The notes beneath the pieces were generated by a model. That model ran no database searches. It saw only the letters and a program-made list of their open reading frames with translations, and was not told the origin of the DNA. From JAVKSL01 sp039583695 (GTDB taxonomy: Bacteria > Actinomycetota > Acidimicrobiia > Acidimicrobiales > JAJPHD01), in NCBI GenBank assembly GCA_039583695.1, contig JAVKSL010000017.1, positions 1 to 41,541 on the forward strand: a stretch of DNA of 41,541 bases, read 5' to 3'. This document shows positions 32,365 to 39,981 of this stretch, piece by piece. Every line of letters starts with the position of its first letter. Positions within the stretch are counted from its first letter, which is position 1. The position numbers were made by a program, and so were the translations under genes.

Positions 32365-32392
32365 TTGTAATTTGATGAAACGGGGCTATGAT
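32365..32392 (+). promoter_or_regulatory. cbbLSX promoter
   Basis: TTGTAA (32365-32370) and TATGAT (32387-32392) are spaced by 16 bases on the plus strand, about 50 bases before the cbbL ATG. The -35 directly abuts the proposed CbbR operator, as expected for an activated promoter. Confidence 0.5.
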
Positions 32393-32442
32393 GGACAGCG
32401 CAGGCGGGGGCGACCACCGAAGAACCGAAGAGAGGAGCCGAG

Positions 32443-33909
32443 ATGGCTGAGACAAACGGCAAGGTTGAAGAAGACGCCAAGGTCGATCGTTGGGCAGCCG
32501 GGGTGATCCCGTATGCCAAGATGGGCTACTGGGAGCCGGACTACGTGCCCAAGGACACCGACATCCTCTGCGCCTTCCGGGTGACGCCCCAGGCGGGGGT
32601 GGACCCGATCGAGGCCTCCGCCGCGGTTGCCGGGGAGTCCTCCACCGCGACGTGGACGGTGGTGTGGACCGACCGCCTGACGACTCACACCCACTACCAG
32701 GCCAAGTGCTACTCCTGCACACCCATCCCGGGCACGGACAACCAGCACCTGGCGCTCATCGCCTACGACATCGACCTGTTCGAGGAAGGCTCGATCGCCA
32801 ACCTGACCAGCTCGATCATCGGGAACGTCTTCGGCTTCAAAGCGCTCAAAGCGCTGCGCCTCGAGGACATGCGCATCCCCACCCACTACGTCAAGACCTT
32901 CCCCGGACCTCCCCATGGCATCGTCATGGAGCGCGAGTACCTCAACAAGTACGGGCGTCCCATCCTGGGCGCCACCACCAAGCCCAAGCTGGGCCTGTCC
33001 GCCCGCAACTACGGACGGGTGGTCTACGAGGCACTGCGAGGCGGGCTGGACTTCACCAAGGACGACGAGAACATCAACAGCCAGCCCTTCATGCGCTGGC
33101 GTGACCGCTACCTGCACGTCATGGAGGCGGTCCAGCGCGCCCAGGCCGCCACCGGGGAGGTCAAGGGCCACTACCTCAACGTGACCGCCGCCACCATGGA
33201 GGACATGTACGAGAGGGCCACCTTCGCCAAGGAGGTCGGCTCGATAATCATCATGATGGACCTCACCGTCGGCTTCACGGCGATGAGCTCGATGTCCAAC
33301 TGGGCCCGGGCCAACGGCATGATCCTGCACCTGCACCGTGCCGGCTACGCCACGTACGCCAGGCAGAAGAACCACGGGGTGAACTTCCGGGTCGTCTCCA
33401 AGTGGTGCCGCCTGCTGGGTGTCGACCACATCCACTCTGGGACGGTCGTGGGCAAGCTCGAGGGCGACCCCAACATCATCCAGGGCTATTACAACACGCT
33501 GCGGCTCGACAAGGTGAAGGCCAACCCGGTCCAGGGCCTCTACTTCGACCAGGACTGGGCCTCGATGCCCGGCGTCATGCCGGTCGCCTCGGGCGGCATC
33601 CACGCCGGCCAGATGCACCAGCTCCTGCACTACCTGGGCGAGGATGTCGTGCTCCAGTTCGGCGGGGGCACCATCGGCCACCCGATGGGCATCGCTGCGG
33701 GCGCCACGGCCAACCGGGTAGCGACCGAGGCCATGGTCAAGGCCCGAAACGAGGGCAAGGACTACTTCAAGGAGGGCGACCAGATCCTCAAAGACGCCGC
33801 CAAGCGTTGCCCGGAGCTGCAGATGGCTCTGGACGTGTGGGGCGAGATCAGCTTCAACTACGAGTCGACCGACACGCCCGACGTCCTGCCCACCGCGACC
33901 ATCGCCTAA
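32443..33909 (+). CDS. cbbL: RuBisCO large subunit, red-type form I
   Basis: A 488-residue carboxylase catalytic subunit that fixes CO2 onto ribulose 1,5-bisphosphate. The N-terminus (RWAAGVIPYAKMGYWEPDY, PKDTDILCAFRVTPQAGVDP) is of the red lineage (form IC/ID/IE). The active site is intact: K180 and K182 in TTKPKLGLS, the carbamylated Lys K206 with D208 and E209 in FTKDDEN, and loop 6 Lys K338 in HSGTVVGKLEGD. The ribosome site AGAGGAG lies six bases before ATG 32443. It is followed by cbbS and cbbX. In actinobacteria, form IE is common next to hydrogenase genes, but assignment to IE needs a tree. Confidence 0.97.
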   Translation: MAETNGKVEEDAKVDRWAAGVIPYAKMGYWEPDYVPKDTDILCAFRVTPQAGVDPIEASAAVAGESSTATWTVVWTDRLTTHTHYQAKCYSCTPIPGTDNQHLALIAYDIDLFEEGSIANLTSSIIGNVFGFKALKALRLEDMRIPTHYVKTFPGPPHGIVMEREYLNKYGRPILGATTKPKLGLSARNYGRVVYEALRGGLDFTKDDENINSQPFMRWRDRYLHVMEAVQRAQAATGEVKGHYLNVTAATMEDMYERATFAKEVGSIIIMMDLTVGFTAMSSMSNWARANGMILHLHRAGYATYARQKNHGVNFRVVSKWCRLLGVDHIHSGTVVGKLEGDPNIIQGYYNTLRLDKVKANPVQGLYFDQDWASMPGVMPVASGGIHAGQMHQLLHYLGEDVVLQFGGGTIGHPMGIAAGATANRVATEAMVKARNEGKDYFKEGDQILKDAAKRCPELQMALDVWGEISFNYESTDTPDVLPTATIA

Positions 33910-33945
33910 ATAGTTTCAAGATTCGGCTGAAAGGAGCCACTTTAC

Positions 33946-34371
33946 ATGAGGATCACACAGGGGACCTTCTCCTACCTTCCGGACTTCACCGATGCAGAGA
34001 TAGCGGCGCAGGTCCAGTATTCCATCGACAACGGGTGGGCCATAGCCATCGAGCTGACCGACGACCCGCATCCCCGCAACGTCTACTGGGAGATGTGGGG
34101 CCTGCCCATGTTCGAGGTCACCGACGCTGCTGGCGTCATGCACGAGGTCAACCGCTGCCGCGAGGCCTTTCCAAACCAGTACGTCCGGGTGAGCGCCTAT
34201 GACGCCACCCTCGGGCGCCAGACCACCGCACTGTCGTTCATCGTCCAACGCCCAGCCGAGGAGCCGGGCTTCAGGGTGGAGCGCCAGGAGTCCCACGACC
34301 GTCAGATCCGCTACACCTTGTACTCCTACGCGGCGGAGCAACCCCACGGCGAACGCTACGCGAGGAGCTAG
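33946..34371 (+). CDS. cbbS: RuBisCO small subunit
   Basis: A 141-residue small subunit. The opening MRITQGTFSYLPDFTDAEIA and QVQYSIDNGWAIAIELTDDP, then PRNVYWEMWGLPMFEVTD, are typical of red-type CbbS. The C-terminus is extended (residues 105-141: PGFRVERQESHDRQIRYTLY), as in red-type enzymes, where it forms the beta-hairpin in the central solvent channel. AAAGGAG precedes ATG 33946. Thirty-six bases separate it from cbbL, with cbbX directly behind, so the three genes form one operon. Confidence 0.96.
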   Translation: MRITQGTFSYLPDFTDAEIAAQVQYSIDNGWAIAIELTDDPHPRNVYWEMWGLPMFEVTDAAGVMHEVNRCREAFPNQYVRVSAYDATLGRQTTALSFIVQRPAEEPGFRVERQESHDRQIRYTLYSYAAEQPHGERYARS

Positions 34372-34374
34372 GTG

Positions 34375-35472
34375 ATGTCCGGCTTTGCCATGGTGCCCCC
34401 GGGCACCAAGCCGACCCGGGACGGTGCCAGCACCGTCCCGGGTCAAGCCGGTCCCGGATCGGCGCCCTGCACCGGCAACGGCGGGAAAGGGGCCGGGACT
34501 GGCGAGGGGCTCGGCGGTGCCGGGACCGGGACTGGCGAACGCCCTGAGGGACAGCTGGGCGACGGCGAGATGGTCGATCTTTGGGCCGAGCGGGCGGCAT
34601 CGGACGTCGACGAGGTCCTGGGCCGCCTCGACCGGGAGCTGGTGGGCTTGGTGCCCATCAAGACACGGGTCCGGGAGATCGCTTCGCTCCTGCTCATCGA
34701 CCGGCTGCGAGGTCGTTACGAGCTGACCTCCACCCGCCCCTCGCTCCACATGTGCTTCACCGGGGCCCCAGGTACCGGCAAGACCACTGTCGCCCTGCGT
34801 ATGGCCGAGCTGTTGCACAAGCTTGGTTACCTGCGCCGGCCCACCATGGTCGCGGTGACCAGGGACGACCTGGTCGGTCAGTACATCGGCCACACTGCCC
34901 CCAAGACCCGCGAGGTGCTCAAGCGGGCGATGGGCGGTGTGCTGTTCATCGACGAGGCCTATTACCTGTACCGCCAGGAGAACGAGCGGGACTACGGCCA
35001 GGAGACCATCGAGATCCTTCTCCAGGTGATGGAGAACTCGCGCGACGACCTGGTGGTCATCCTGGCGGGCTACAAGGACCGGATGGACACCTTCTTCAAG
35101 TCCAACCCTGGGATGAGCAGCCGGATCGCACACCACATGGACTTTCCCAGCTACAGCGCCGAGGAGCTCTTGGGGATTGGTGAGCTGATGCTGGCCGAGC
35201 AGGGCTACTACCTGGCGCCCGAGGCCGAGGTGGCGTTCGCCGACTACCTGCGCAGGCGGATGCTCCAGCCCCGATTCTCCAACGCCCGCAGCGTGCGCAA
35301 CGCGCTGGAGCGGGCCAGGCTGCGCCACGCCGACCGGTTGGTTGCCTCGGGCGCCCGCCAGCTGAGCCGTGACGACCTCATGCGGATCGAGGCCGACGAC
35401 ATACTCCGCAGCCGGGTCTTCACCGACGACGACCCCACCGAGGTGCCGCCCGAGGACGGTGCTGCGGCCTAG
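34375..35472 (+). CDS. cbbX: CbbX red-type RuBisCO activase (AAA+)
   Basis: A 365-residue AAA+ ATPase that removes inhibitory sugar phosphates from red-type RuBisCO by pulling on the large-subunit C-terminus. Motifs: Walker A GAPGTGKTT, pore-loop segment VGQYIGHTAPKT, Walker B GGVLFIDEAYYLY, sensor and arginine-finger region SNPGMSSRIAHH. Residues 1-60 are an extra Gly/Thr/Pro-rich head (GKGAGTGEGLGGAGTGTGE) not found in typical CbbX of about 300 residues. GAGGAG lies seven bases before ATG 34375; a GTG directly upstream (34372) is an alternative. It closes the cbb operon. Confidence 0.95.
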   Translation: MSGFAMVPPGTKPTRDGASTVPGQAGPGSAPCTGNGGKGAGTGEGLGGAGTGTGERPEGQLGDGEMVDLWAERAASDVDEVLGRLDRELVGLVPIKTRVREIASLLLIDRLRGRYELTSTRPSLHMCFTGAPGTGKTTVALRMAELLHKLGYLRRPTMVAVTRDDLVGQYIGHTAPKTREVLKRAMGGVLFIDEAYYLYRQENERDYGQETIEILLQVMENSRDDLVVILAGYKDRMDTFFKSNPGMSSRIAHHMDFPSYSAEELLGIGELMLAEQGYYLAPEAEVAFADYLRRRMLQPRFSNARSVRNALERARLRHADRLVASGARQLSRDDLMRIEADDILRSRVFTDDDPTEVPPEDGAAA

Positions 35473-35500
35473 CCCCCGACAGGTCCTCAAAAGACGAGCT

Positions 35501-35541
35501 TGGGGTGACCAACGCCAGCTATAGTGCCGCTGATCACCCCA
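35501..35541 (+). terminator. Weak hairpin after cbbX
   Basis: TGGGGTGA (35501-35508) pairs with TCACCCCA (35534-35541) across a 25-base loop. No T-run follows and the loop is long, so it is only a candidate terminator for the cbb operon. The rest of 35473-35591 holds nothing else I can identify. Confidence 0.25.
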
Positions 35542-35591
35542 GGTTCATGCATTCCCAGGCAGGAGGCTCACCTCCCCCGGGCGCAGGCTTC

Positions 35592-35867
35592 TCAACGCCG
35601 GGCGGGTACCATGCCCTCGGCCGCTACCGCCGCAGTGGTGAGGTTCCCAGCCGCGTCGCCGAGGGCGGCATTCACCAGGTCGGCGCCATAGCCAATGATC
35701 CTGCAGTGGTCCTCGATGAGTCTCACTCCACGGGCAATCTCGGTCAGGTTCTCCAACACGTGGCTCAGCGCAGCCGCCAGCCGTATGAGGAAGTAGGCGA
35801 GGACGGCAACCAAGGAGAGGATGGCCGCGCAGGTGAGGATGATCTGGACGATCTCGGTCGTGCTCAT
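35592..35867 (-). CDS. Small single-pass membrane protein with helical tail (a)
   Basis: A 91-residue protein: one membrane helix (QIILTCAAILSLVAVLAYFL) then an amphipathic helical tail (LSHVLENLTEIARGVRLIED, LVNAALGDAAGNLTTAAVAA). The segment VNAALGDAAGNL is similar to VNAAIEDINNSA in the product of 36139-36408, so the two are probably distant relatives. ATG 35867 overlaps the stop of the preceding gene (ATGA); it is the last of a three-gene coupled operon. No known family is recognised. Confidence 0.7.
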   Translation of the reverse strand: MSTTEIVQIILTCAAILSLVAVLAYFLIRLAAALSHVLENLTEIARGVRLIEDHCRIIGYGADLVNAALGDAAGNLTTAAVAAEGMVPARR

Positions 35868-36142
35868 CGGGTGAGCAGCGCTGCGTGGCGCGCCGTCTCC
35901 TCCTTGAGGGCCACGCACAGGTTGAGCGTACCAACCAGCAGGGACGTGTTGGCCGTGTTGGCGGCCACCCGACCAGCTGTGTCGAGCACGTCCCCCACCC
36001 CGTTATCGATGTCCTTGACGAAGGACAACAGCAGTGACAGGAGCACGATGACCACGCCGACCACGGCGAAGCCGACACCTATCGCCACCCACCAGAAGAC
36101 GGTGTCCCCCTGGCTCAGGGCTGCTAGAAGTAATGCCGTCAT
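35864..36142 (-). CDS. Small single-pass membrane protein with helical tail (b)
   Basis: A 92-residue protein with a short N-terminus, one long membrane helix (FWWVAIGVGFAVVGVVIVLL) and a helical tail (VKDIDNGVGDVLDTAGRVAA, NTSLLVGTLNLCVALKEETA). ATG 36142 overlaps the preceding stop and its own stop overlaps the next start (both ATGA), so it is made in fixed ratio with its neighbours. No enzyme motif. The architecture matches the other small membrane proteins of the 35.6-40.7 kb block. Confidence 0.7.
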   Translation of the reverse strand: MTALLLAALSQGDTVFWWVAIGVGFAVVGVVIVLLSLLLSFVKDIDNGVGDVLDTAGRVAANTANTSLLVGTLNLCVALKEETARHAALLTR

Positions 36143-36408
36143 CCCAATCCCTCCAGTACTCCTCGAGCCGCTACTGCGCTGTTGTTGATATCTTCGATGG
36201 CTGCGTTGACGACGGGTACGTCCCACAGCACCATCGTGTTGCGCCTGCTCTCGTCGAGTGCAAGCGTGATGATGCGAGCTTGTTCGCCGATGCGGCGGGC
36301 AAGGCTCAAGATCGACGCCACCAGGATCACCACCACCACGATGACGACTGCAGCGATGATGAACCCGACGTACCAGCCGGTGAGCGGTTCTGCTGAAGCT
36401 ACGGGCAT
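36139..36408 (-). CDS. Small single-pass membrane protein with helical tail (c)
   Basis: An 89-residue protein: PLTGWYVGFIIAAVVIVVVV opens the membrane helix, and the tail reads IGEQARIITLALDESRRNTM then VVNAAIEDINNSAVAARGVL. The GWYVG start of the helix resembles GWYIG in the two paralogues at 16876-17127 and 40444-40698, suggesting one extended family. ATG 36408 has AGGGGG upstream. First gene of the three-gene coupled operon, divergent from the PsbP-like gene. Confidence 0.72.
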   Translation of the reverse strand: MPVASAEPLTGWYVGFIIAAVVIVVVVILVASILSLARRIGEQARIITLALDESRRNTMVLWDVPVVNAAIEDINNSAVAARGVLEGLG

Positions 36409-36506
36409 GCATGACCCCCTGTCGTATCTACCTAGGGATAGAGTAGTGCCTTGCAGCATAGCTCACACCAGACACCAGGGGGCAAATCGGGCATGACGAG
36501 GACAAC

Positions 36507-37508
36507 ATGGTGCTGATCGGCAGGGGACCGGACCCCGGGGAGTCCGAGAGCCCTGAGCCAGCCCCGGTTGCTCCGATGCCGTCTCCGGAGGTGCCAGCTC
36601 AGCCCGGCCCGCCCTCACAGGTGCCAGCGCAGCCCGGCCCGCCCTCACAGGTGCCAGCGCAGCCCGGCCCGCCCTCACCGGAGCCAGCTCAGGGCCCAGC
36701 CGCAGCCGGCCACCCAGACGAGCCCACGGCCCCCGAACCAGTCGTCACCCCGACGAAGTCCCGTGGTCGCTTCACGCTTCCAGGTGGGCCGTTGCTGCCC
36801 CTCGGAGCGGTGATCGTGCTGGGCATCGTGGCCGCTGGCATCATCGTGACCACCGGCTTCAAGCACAAGCCCGTCTCCAACACCACCACGACGACCGCCG
36901 CAGGCGCCGACACCACCACCAAAGCCACGGTGCCACTGAGCAAGGTGCCATTGACCACTGTCACCAACAGCGCCGACGGCTTCTCCATCTCCTATCCCAG
37001 CACCTGGGAGCAGGTCCCGGACTCCACCGCTCCACTGCTGGTGGTTGACCCCAAGACCAAGAACGGCTTCGACGTGGAGGTGTACCAGCTCGCCAGGCCG
37101 GTCGACACGGGCAATATCTCCGAGATCAAGAAGGTCACCGACACGATTCTCGCTGGCGCAGCCATCAGGATGGTGACCGAGAAGCCCATCACCCTCAATG
37201 GGCTGCCGGGCTACTACTACTTCTACCTGTACAAGGACCCGTCCACTGGTCTAGTGGGTGCCAACTCCCAGGAGTTCGTCTTCCAGGGACGAAAGCTGAC
37301 CGACATCACCTTCCAGGCCCTTCCCTATACCAACTTCGGGCCCTTGGGCGCCACGTTCGACAAGATTGCCAACAGCTACAAGAGCAATCCCAACGTGCTC
37401 GGACCGGTCCCCCCGGTACCCACCACGGTCGCCCGCTCGACCGCAACCACCACAAGGTCGGCGACCACGACGCAAGGCACGACCAAGGTGACCACCAAGA
37501 AGGCTTGA
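36507..37508 (+). CDS. Membrane-anchored protein with PsbP/Mog1-like domain
   Basis: A 333-residue protein. Residues 1-90 are cytoplasmic and Pro-rich, with three copies of VPAQPGPPSQ-type repeats. A membrane helix follows (PLLPLGAVIVLGIVAAGIIV), then a Thr-rich linker and an extracytoplasmic domain (about 150-290) opening with ADGFSISYPSTWEQVPD and containing GLPGYYYFYLYKDPSTG and FVFQGRKLTDITFQAL. This GFSISYPSxW start is typical of PsbP/Mog1-like domains in actinobacterial lipoproteins. The tail is Thr/Arg/Lys-rich. GAGGAC lies before ATG 36507. It sits between the two operons of small membrane proteins, which suggests a shared role. Confidence 0.75.
   Translation: MVLIGRGPDPGESESPEPAPVAPMPSPEVPAQPGPPSQVPAQPGPPSQVPAQPGPPSPEPAQGPAAAGHPDEPTAPEPVVTPTKSRGRFTLPGGPLLPLGAVIVLGIVAAGIIVTTGFKHKPVSNTTTTTAAGADTTTKATVPLSKVPLTTVTNSADGFSISYPSTWEQVPDSTAPLLVVDPKTKNGFDVEVYQLARPVDTGNISEIKKVTDTILAGAAIRMVTEKPITLNGLPGYYYFYLYKDPSTGLVGANSQEFVFQGRKLTDITFQALPYTNFGPLGATFDKIANSYKSNPNVLGPVPPVPTTVARSTATTTRSATTTQGTTKVTTKKA
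36591..36680 (+). repeat. 30-base in-frame tandem repeat, three copies
   Basis: Units 36591-36620, 36621-36650 and 36651-36680 differ at one or two bases and encode VPAQPGPPSQ-type decapeptides in the cytoplasmic head of the PsbP-like protein. A partial fourth copy follows. Confidence 0.95.
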
Positions 37509-37538
37509 CCAACCCCAGGCCCGCCTTTGTGGTGGCGC

Positions 37539-37572
37539 GGAAAGGCCCCCTCCGCCTGGAGGGGGCCTTTCC
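37539..37572. terminator. Strong bidirectional hairpin terminator
   Basis: A perfect 15-base-pair stem (37539-37553 with 37558-37572) closes a 4-base loop. Arms are GGAAAGGCCCCCTCC and its complement. It lies between two convergent genes, so it can end both transcripts; there is no long T-run, which is common in high-GC actinobacteria. Confidence 0.85.
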
Positions 37573-37594
37573 CTACAGCAAGTGCTGGGCTGGG

Positions 37595-38353
37595 CTATAG
37601 GCCGAGGCCCAGGATGCCACCTCCCCCGGAGCCGGCCAAACCAGAGCCGGCCGAACCAGAGCCGGCCGACCCGTTGCAGTCGGAGCCAGAGATCAGAACA
37701 GCACAGTCGATCCCGTTGGCGTTTGAGTTGATCGACCCCACGGTGGACAGGATGCTGGTGGTGTCGTTGTGGATCCCGGTGACCGCACCCGTGATGGTGA
37801 CCTCGTTGTGGTTGATCTGAGCGATGCCTGGCTGGATAGCGCCACCCACCTCCGAGTTGATGCCCACGAAGCTGCCGTGGATGGAGCCCACGCTGGCCCC
37901 GATGGAGCCCACGCTGGCGCCGATGCTGTTGACCGCCCCGTTAATCGACACCACGGTCGAGTGAATCGTGTCGACGTTGGACAGGATGGACTTGACCTTC
38001 GAGTTGATGCTGTTGGTCTGGGCGATCGTCTCCTGTAGGTCGGCGTTTGCCGAGGGCACACCGGGACTGCCGCCAACGTCGGTGGCAATCTGTGCCGCCG
38101 ACGCGTCCACCTTGTTGAGCACGGGCAGGAGGGCGGTGCTCGCCTGGATCCCGCTGACAGGAGGACGGATCGCATCCTTGACCTCGTGGTTGATGCTGAT
38201 CGCTGCCACAGTCGTCGCGGTCAGCAGGATAACGGCCGCTAAGGCGAGGGCGATGATGAGGGTCAGGTTGACGGCGACTATGCCGGCCTCCCCTCGGCCG
38301 GCCTCCCCTCGGCCGGCCTCCCCTCGCCGCCTGCGGGCGGCCGCCGCTAGCAC
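37595..38353 (-). CDS. Single-pass membrane protein with long helical repeat domain (d)
   Basis: A 252-residue protein with a basic cytoplasmic head containing GRGEA repeats, a membrane helix (LTLIIALALAAVILLTATTV), and an extracytoplasmic domain of hydrophobic-polar repeats such as INSKVKSILSNVDTIHSTVV and IGASVGSIGASVGSIHGSFV, spaced by about seven residues. It ends with two Cys (IDCAVLISGSDC), a likely disulfide, and a Gly/Ser tail. The positive-inside rule places the repeat domain outside. GTG 38353 overlaps the previous stop by seven bases. No family recognised; it is the last gene before the terminator. Confidence 0.75.
   Translation of the reverse strand: MLAAAARRRRGEAGRGEAGRGEAGIVAVNLTLIIALALAAVILLTATTVAAISINHEVKDAIRPPVSGIQASTALLPVLNKVDASAAQIATDVGGSPGVPSANADLQETIAQTNSINSKVKSILSNVDTIHSTVVSINGAVNSIGASVGSIGASVGSIHGSFVGINSEVGGAIQPGIAQINHNEVTITGAVTGIHNDTTSILSTVGSINSNANGIDCAVLISGSDCNGSAGSGSAGSGLAGSGGGGILGLGL
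38283..38327 (-). repeat. 15-base in-frame tandem repeat, three copies
   Basis: Units at 38283, 38298 and 38313 are identical except for the last base. They encode the GRGEA pentapeptides in the basic head of the 37595-38353 product. Confidence 0.92.
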
Positions 38354-39141
38354 GTGCCACCCCCGACCAGCCTGAGGACGTTGACGACCAGAGCGTTGCA
38401 GATGCTGACCAGGTGACCGTCAACGGAGACAAGGCCGTTGGAGGTCGTGGTCAGCTGGGTGTGGATCGCAGCCAGGTCGGTGTTGGCGATCTCCAGGCGC
38501 TGGAAGATGTTGACCACGCCCACCTGGCTTGAGCCGCAGGAACCCGAGCTGGCCGCGGTGGAGCCGCCCGGAGGTGTGAACACACCTTCGGTCACCGGCA
38601 CGCTGCAGTTGCCGTTGGGCGACCAGGTTGCGTTCAGGCTGGAGTTGATCTGGCCGGCGAGGCCTGACACCGCGGTGAGCACGCCCTCGGTGTTGACCAG
38701 GGATCCCGAGATCGTGGTCAAGGTGCCGGCGGTGCCGCTCAACAGCGAAGCTGTGCTGACCAGCGAGCCACTGGTGGTTGCCAGGTTCTTCTCGATGGTG
38801 CCCAGGTTGGAGATGATCGTGATCGCCTCGCCGTCGATGGGTGCCAGGTCGCTGTGGATGGCGTCCAAGCTGGCATTGACGCTGGCAATCTGGCCTGGCA
38901 GGGTCTTGGCATGCCCGCCAACGCTCTGAACCTCGCTGGTGGTGACCGAGAGGTTGCTGTCGATGCCCGCAAGGGCGTTGCTGATGAAGATCAGGAAGAC
39001 GACCACCACCACCACCACGATGGCGATGAGGGCGACCCAGACTTTCAGCCACCTCTCGTAGAATGCGGCGCGGTCTGTTGCGTCGCTGGTTCGTGCTGCT
39101 CTCGGTGTGAAGTCACCCGGACGTGTGCTGACTGATGCCAT
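38347..39141 (-). CDS. Single-pass membrane protein with long helical repeat domain (e)
   Basis: A 264-residue protein. The cytoplasmic head is basic and ends in FYERWLKVW; the membrane helix is VALIAIVVVVVVVFLIFISN. The outside domain has repeats SNLGTIEKNLATTSGSLVST, SGTAGTLTTISGSLVNTEGV and IHTQLTTTSNGLVSVDGHLV, with four or more Cys near the end (GNCSVP, SGSCGSS, SICNALV, GGGTC) that could form disulfides. GGAGGAC precedes ATG 39141. It lies between (f) and (d) in the same operon and shares their architecture. Unknown function. Confidence 0.77.
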   Translation of the reverse strand: MASVSTRPGDFTPRAARTSDATDRAAFYERWLKVWVALIAIVVVVVVVFLIFISNALAGIDSNLSVTTSEVQSVGGHAKTLPGQIASVNASLDAIHSDLAPIDGEAITIISNLGTIEKNLATTSGSLVSTASLLSGTAGTLTTISGSLVNTEGVLTAVSGLAGQINSSLNATWSPNGNCSVPVTEGVFTPPGGSTAASSGSCGSSQVGVVNIFQRLEIANTDLAAIHTQLTTTSNGLVSVDGHLVSICNALVVNVLRLVGGGTC

Positions 39142-39153
39142 GTCGATGTCCTC

Positions 39154-39780
39154 CTAACCGAGGTTAACAGCGTGGTCGATGGCACCGGACTCCCTGTTGG
39201 CCGTGTTGGCCTCGTTGACGATGCTGTTGGCGTTGCCCAGGATCGCGTTGGCAAGCCCGATCGTCACGTCCGCGTTGCCGTTGATGAGGTTGACTCCGTG
39301 GTTGATGGTACCGGCGATCGTGAGGATCTGACCGGCAGTGGCGTTGATGTCCTTGGCAGTGCCGTTGATCGCGTTGGCGCTGCTATTGATCGAGGTGGCG
39401 CTGCCGTTGATCGAGGTGGCGCTGCCGTTGATCGACTTGGCGCTGGTGAGGATGTCACCCGCCGTGCCGTTGATGGCCACAGCGTCCTTGTTGATCTGGG
39501 TCAGCGCGGGCTCGACCGGGGCAGCCTCGCCCTGGATCTGGCTCGCAACCTGGTCTGTGTGGTTGAGCAGGATGATCGAGTCGGTGGACTGATTGATCCC
39601 CTGGCCGGTCGAGGCGATGACCTTGGCCTCGTGGTTGATGTTCGATGCGTGGATCTCGGTCCGCGTAAGCAGGTAGAGGGCCGCCACGATGATCACGATC
39701 ACGAACAGCAACGTGAACGTCGCCTGCCCGGCTTGGTCGTGGCGGCGCTTGAGCTGCTGCGCCCTGGTCTGATTCGCCAT
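39154..39780 (-). CDS. Single-pass membrane protein with INGSATS heptad repeats (f)
   Basis: A 208-residue protein: a basic head (QTRAQQLKRRHDQAGQ), a membrane helix (FTLLFVIVIIVAALYLLT) and an extracytoplasmic domain of regular heptads. The clearest run reads INGSATS, INGSATS, INSSANA, INGTAKD, INATAGQ, with Ile at position 1 and Ala at position 5 of each, as in a coiled coil or a stack of amphipathic helices. AAGGGGTG lies before ATG 39780. First gene of the f-e-d operon. No known family is recognised. Confidence 0.78.
   Translation of the reverse strand: MANQTRAQQLKRRHDQAGQATFTLLFVIVIIVAALYLLTRTEIHASNINHEAKVIASTGQGINQSTDSIILLNHTDQVASQIQGEAAPVEPALTQINKDAVAINGTAGDILTSAKSINGSATSINGSATSINSSANAINGTAKDINATAGQILTIAGTINHGVNLINGNADVTIGLANAILGNANSIVNEANTANRESGAIDHAVNLG
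39343..39447 (-). repeat. 21-base heptad-encoding tandem repeat, five copies
   Basis: Units start at 39343, 39364, 39385, 39406 and 39427. The middle ones are nearly identical and the outer ones diverged. Each encodes one INxxAxx heptad of the extracytoplasmic domain of (f), so the domain has grown by whole-heptad duplication. Confidence 0.9.
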
Positions 39781-39846
39781 TGACACCCCTTCACTCCCCA
39801 AGAGGCCGACCTGGCGACGGCCTACGGAACTGGAACTGGACTTGAA

Positions 39847-39855
39847 ATTGTAACA
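39847..39855 (-). promoter_or_regulatory. Extended -10 promoter for the f-e-d operon
   Basis: On the minus strand TGTTACAAT provides a TG-extended -10 (TACAAT at 39852-39847) about 70 bases before ATG 39780, in a locally AT-rich stretch. No good -35 is visible, in line with an extended -10 type. Confidence 0.45.
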
Positions 39856-39981
39856 TACCACACCAAACCGGGACATACCCGAAAAACATTCGACGCTGCC
39901 GGGCACCTTGGCCACCAACGCCGACCTACGGGGCCACGAGGCCTGCCAACGCTGGCTCACCTCGCGCCCTGCTCGTGTGAG

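Noticed and set aside
32386..33681. Open frame of 431 codons antisense to cbbL
   Set aside because: A shadow of the conserved RuBisCO gene; no ribosome site or family match.
32443..33909. RuBisCO-like protein (form IV)
   Set aside because: All catalytic residues, loop 6 and adjacent cbbS and cbbX are present, so it is a true form I carboxylase.
33916..35490. Open frame of 524 codons antisense to cbbS and cbbX
   Set aside because: It covers two certain genes on the opposite strand and shows no protein-like features.
38347..39780. Methyl-accepting chemotaxis or Mce-type proteins
   Set aside because: The layout of one helix plus coiled coil is similar, but there is no HAMP domain, no signalling hairpin motif and no MCE domain signature.
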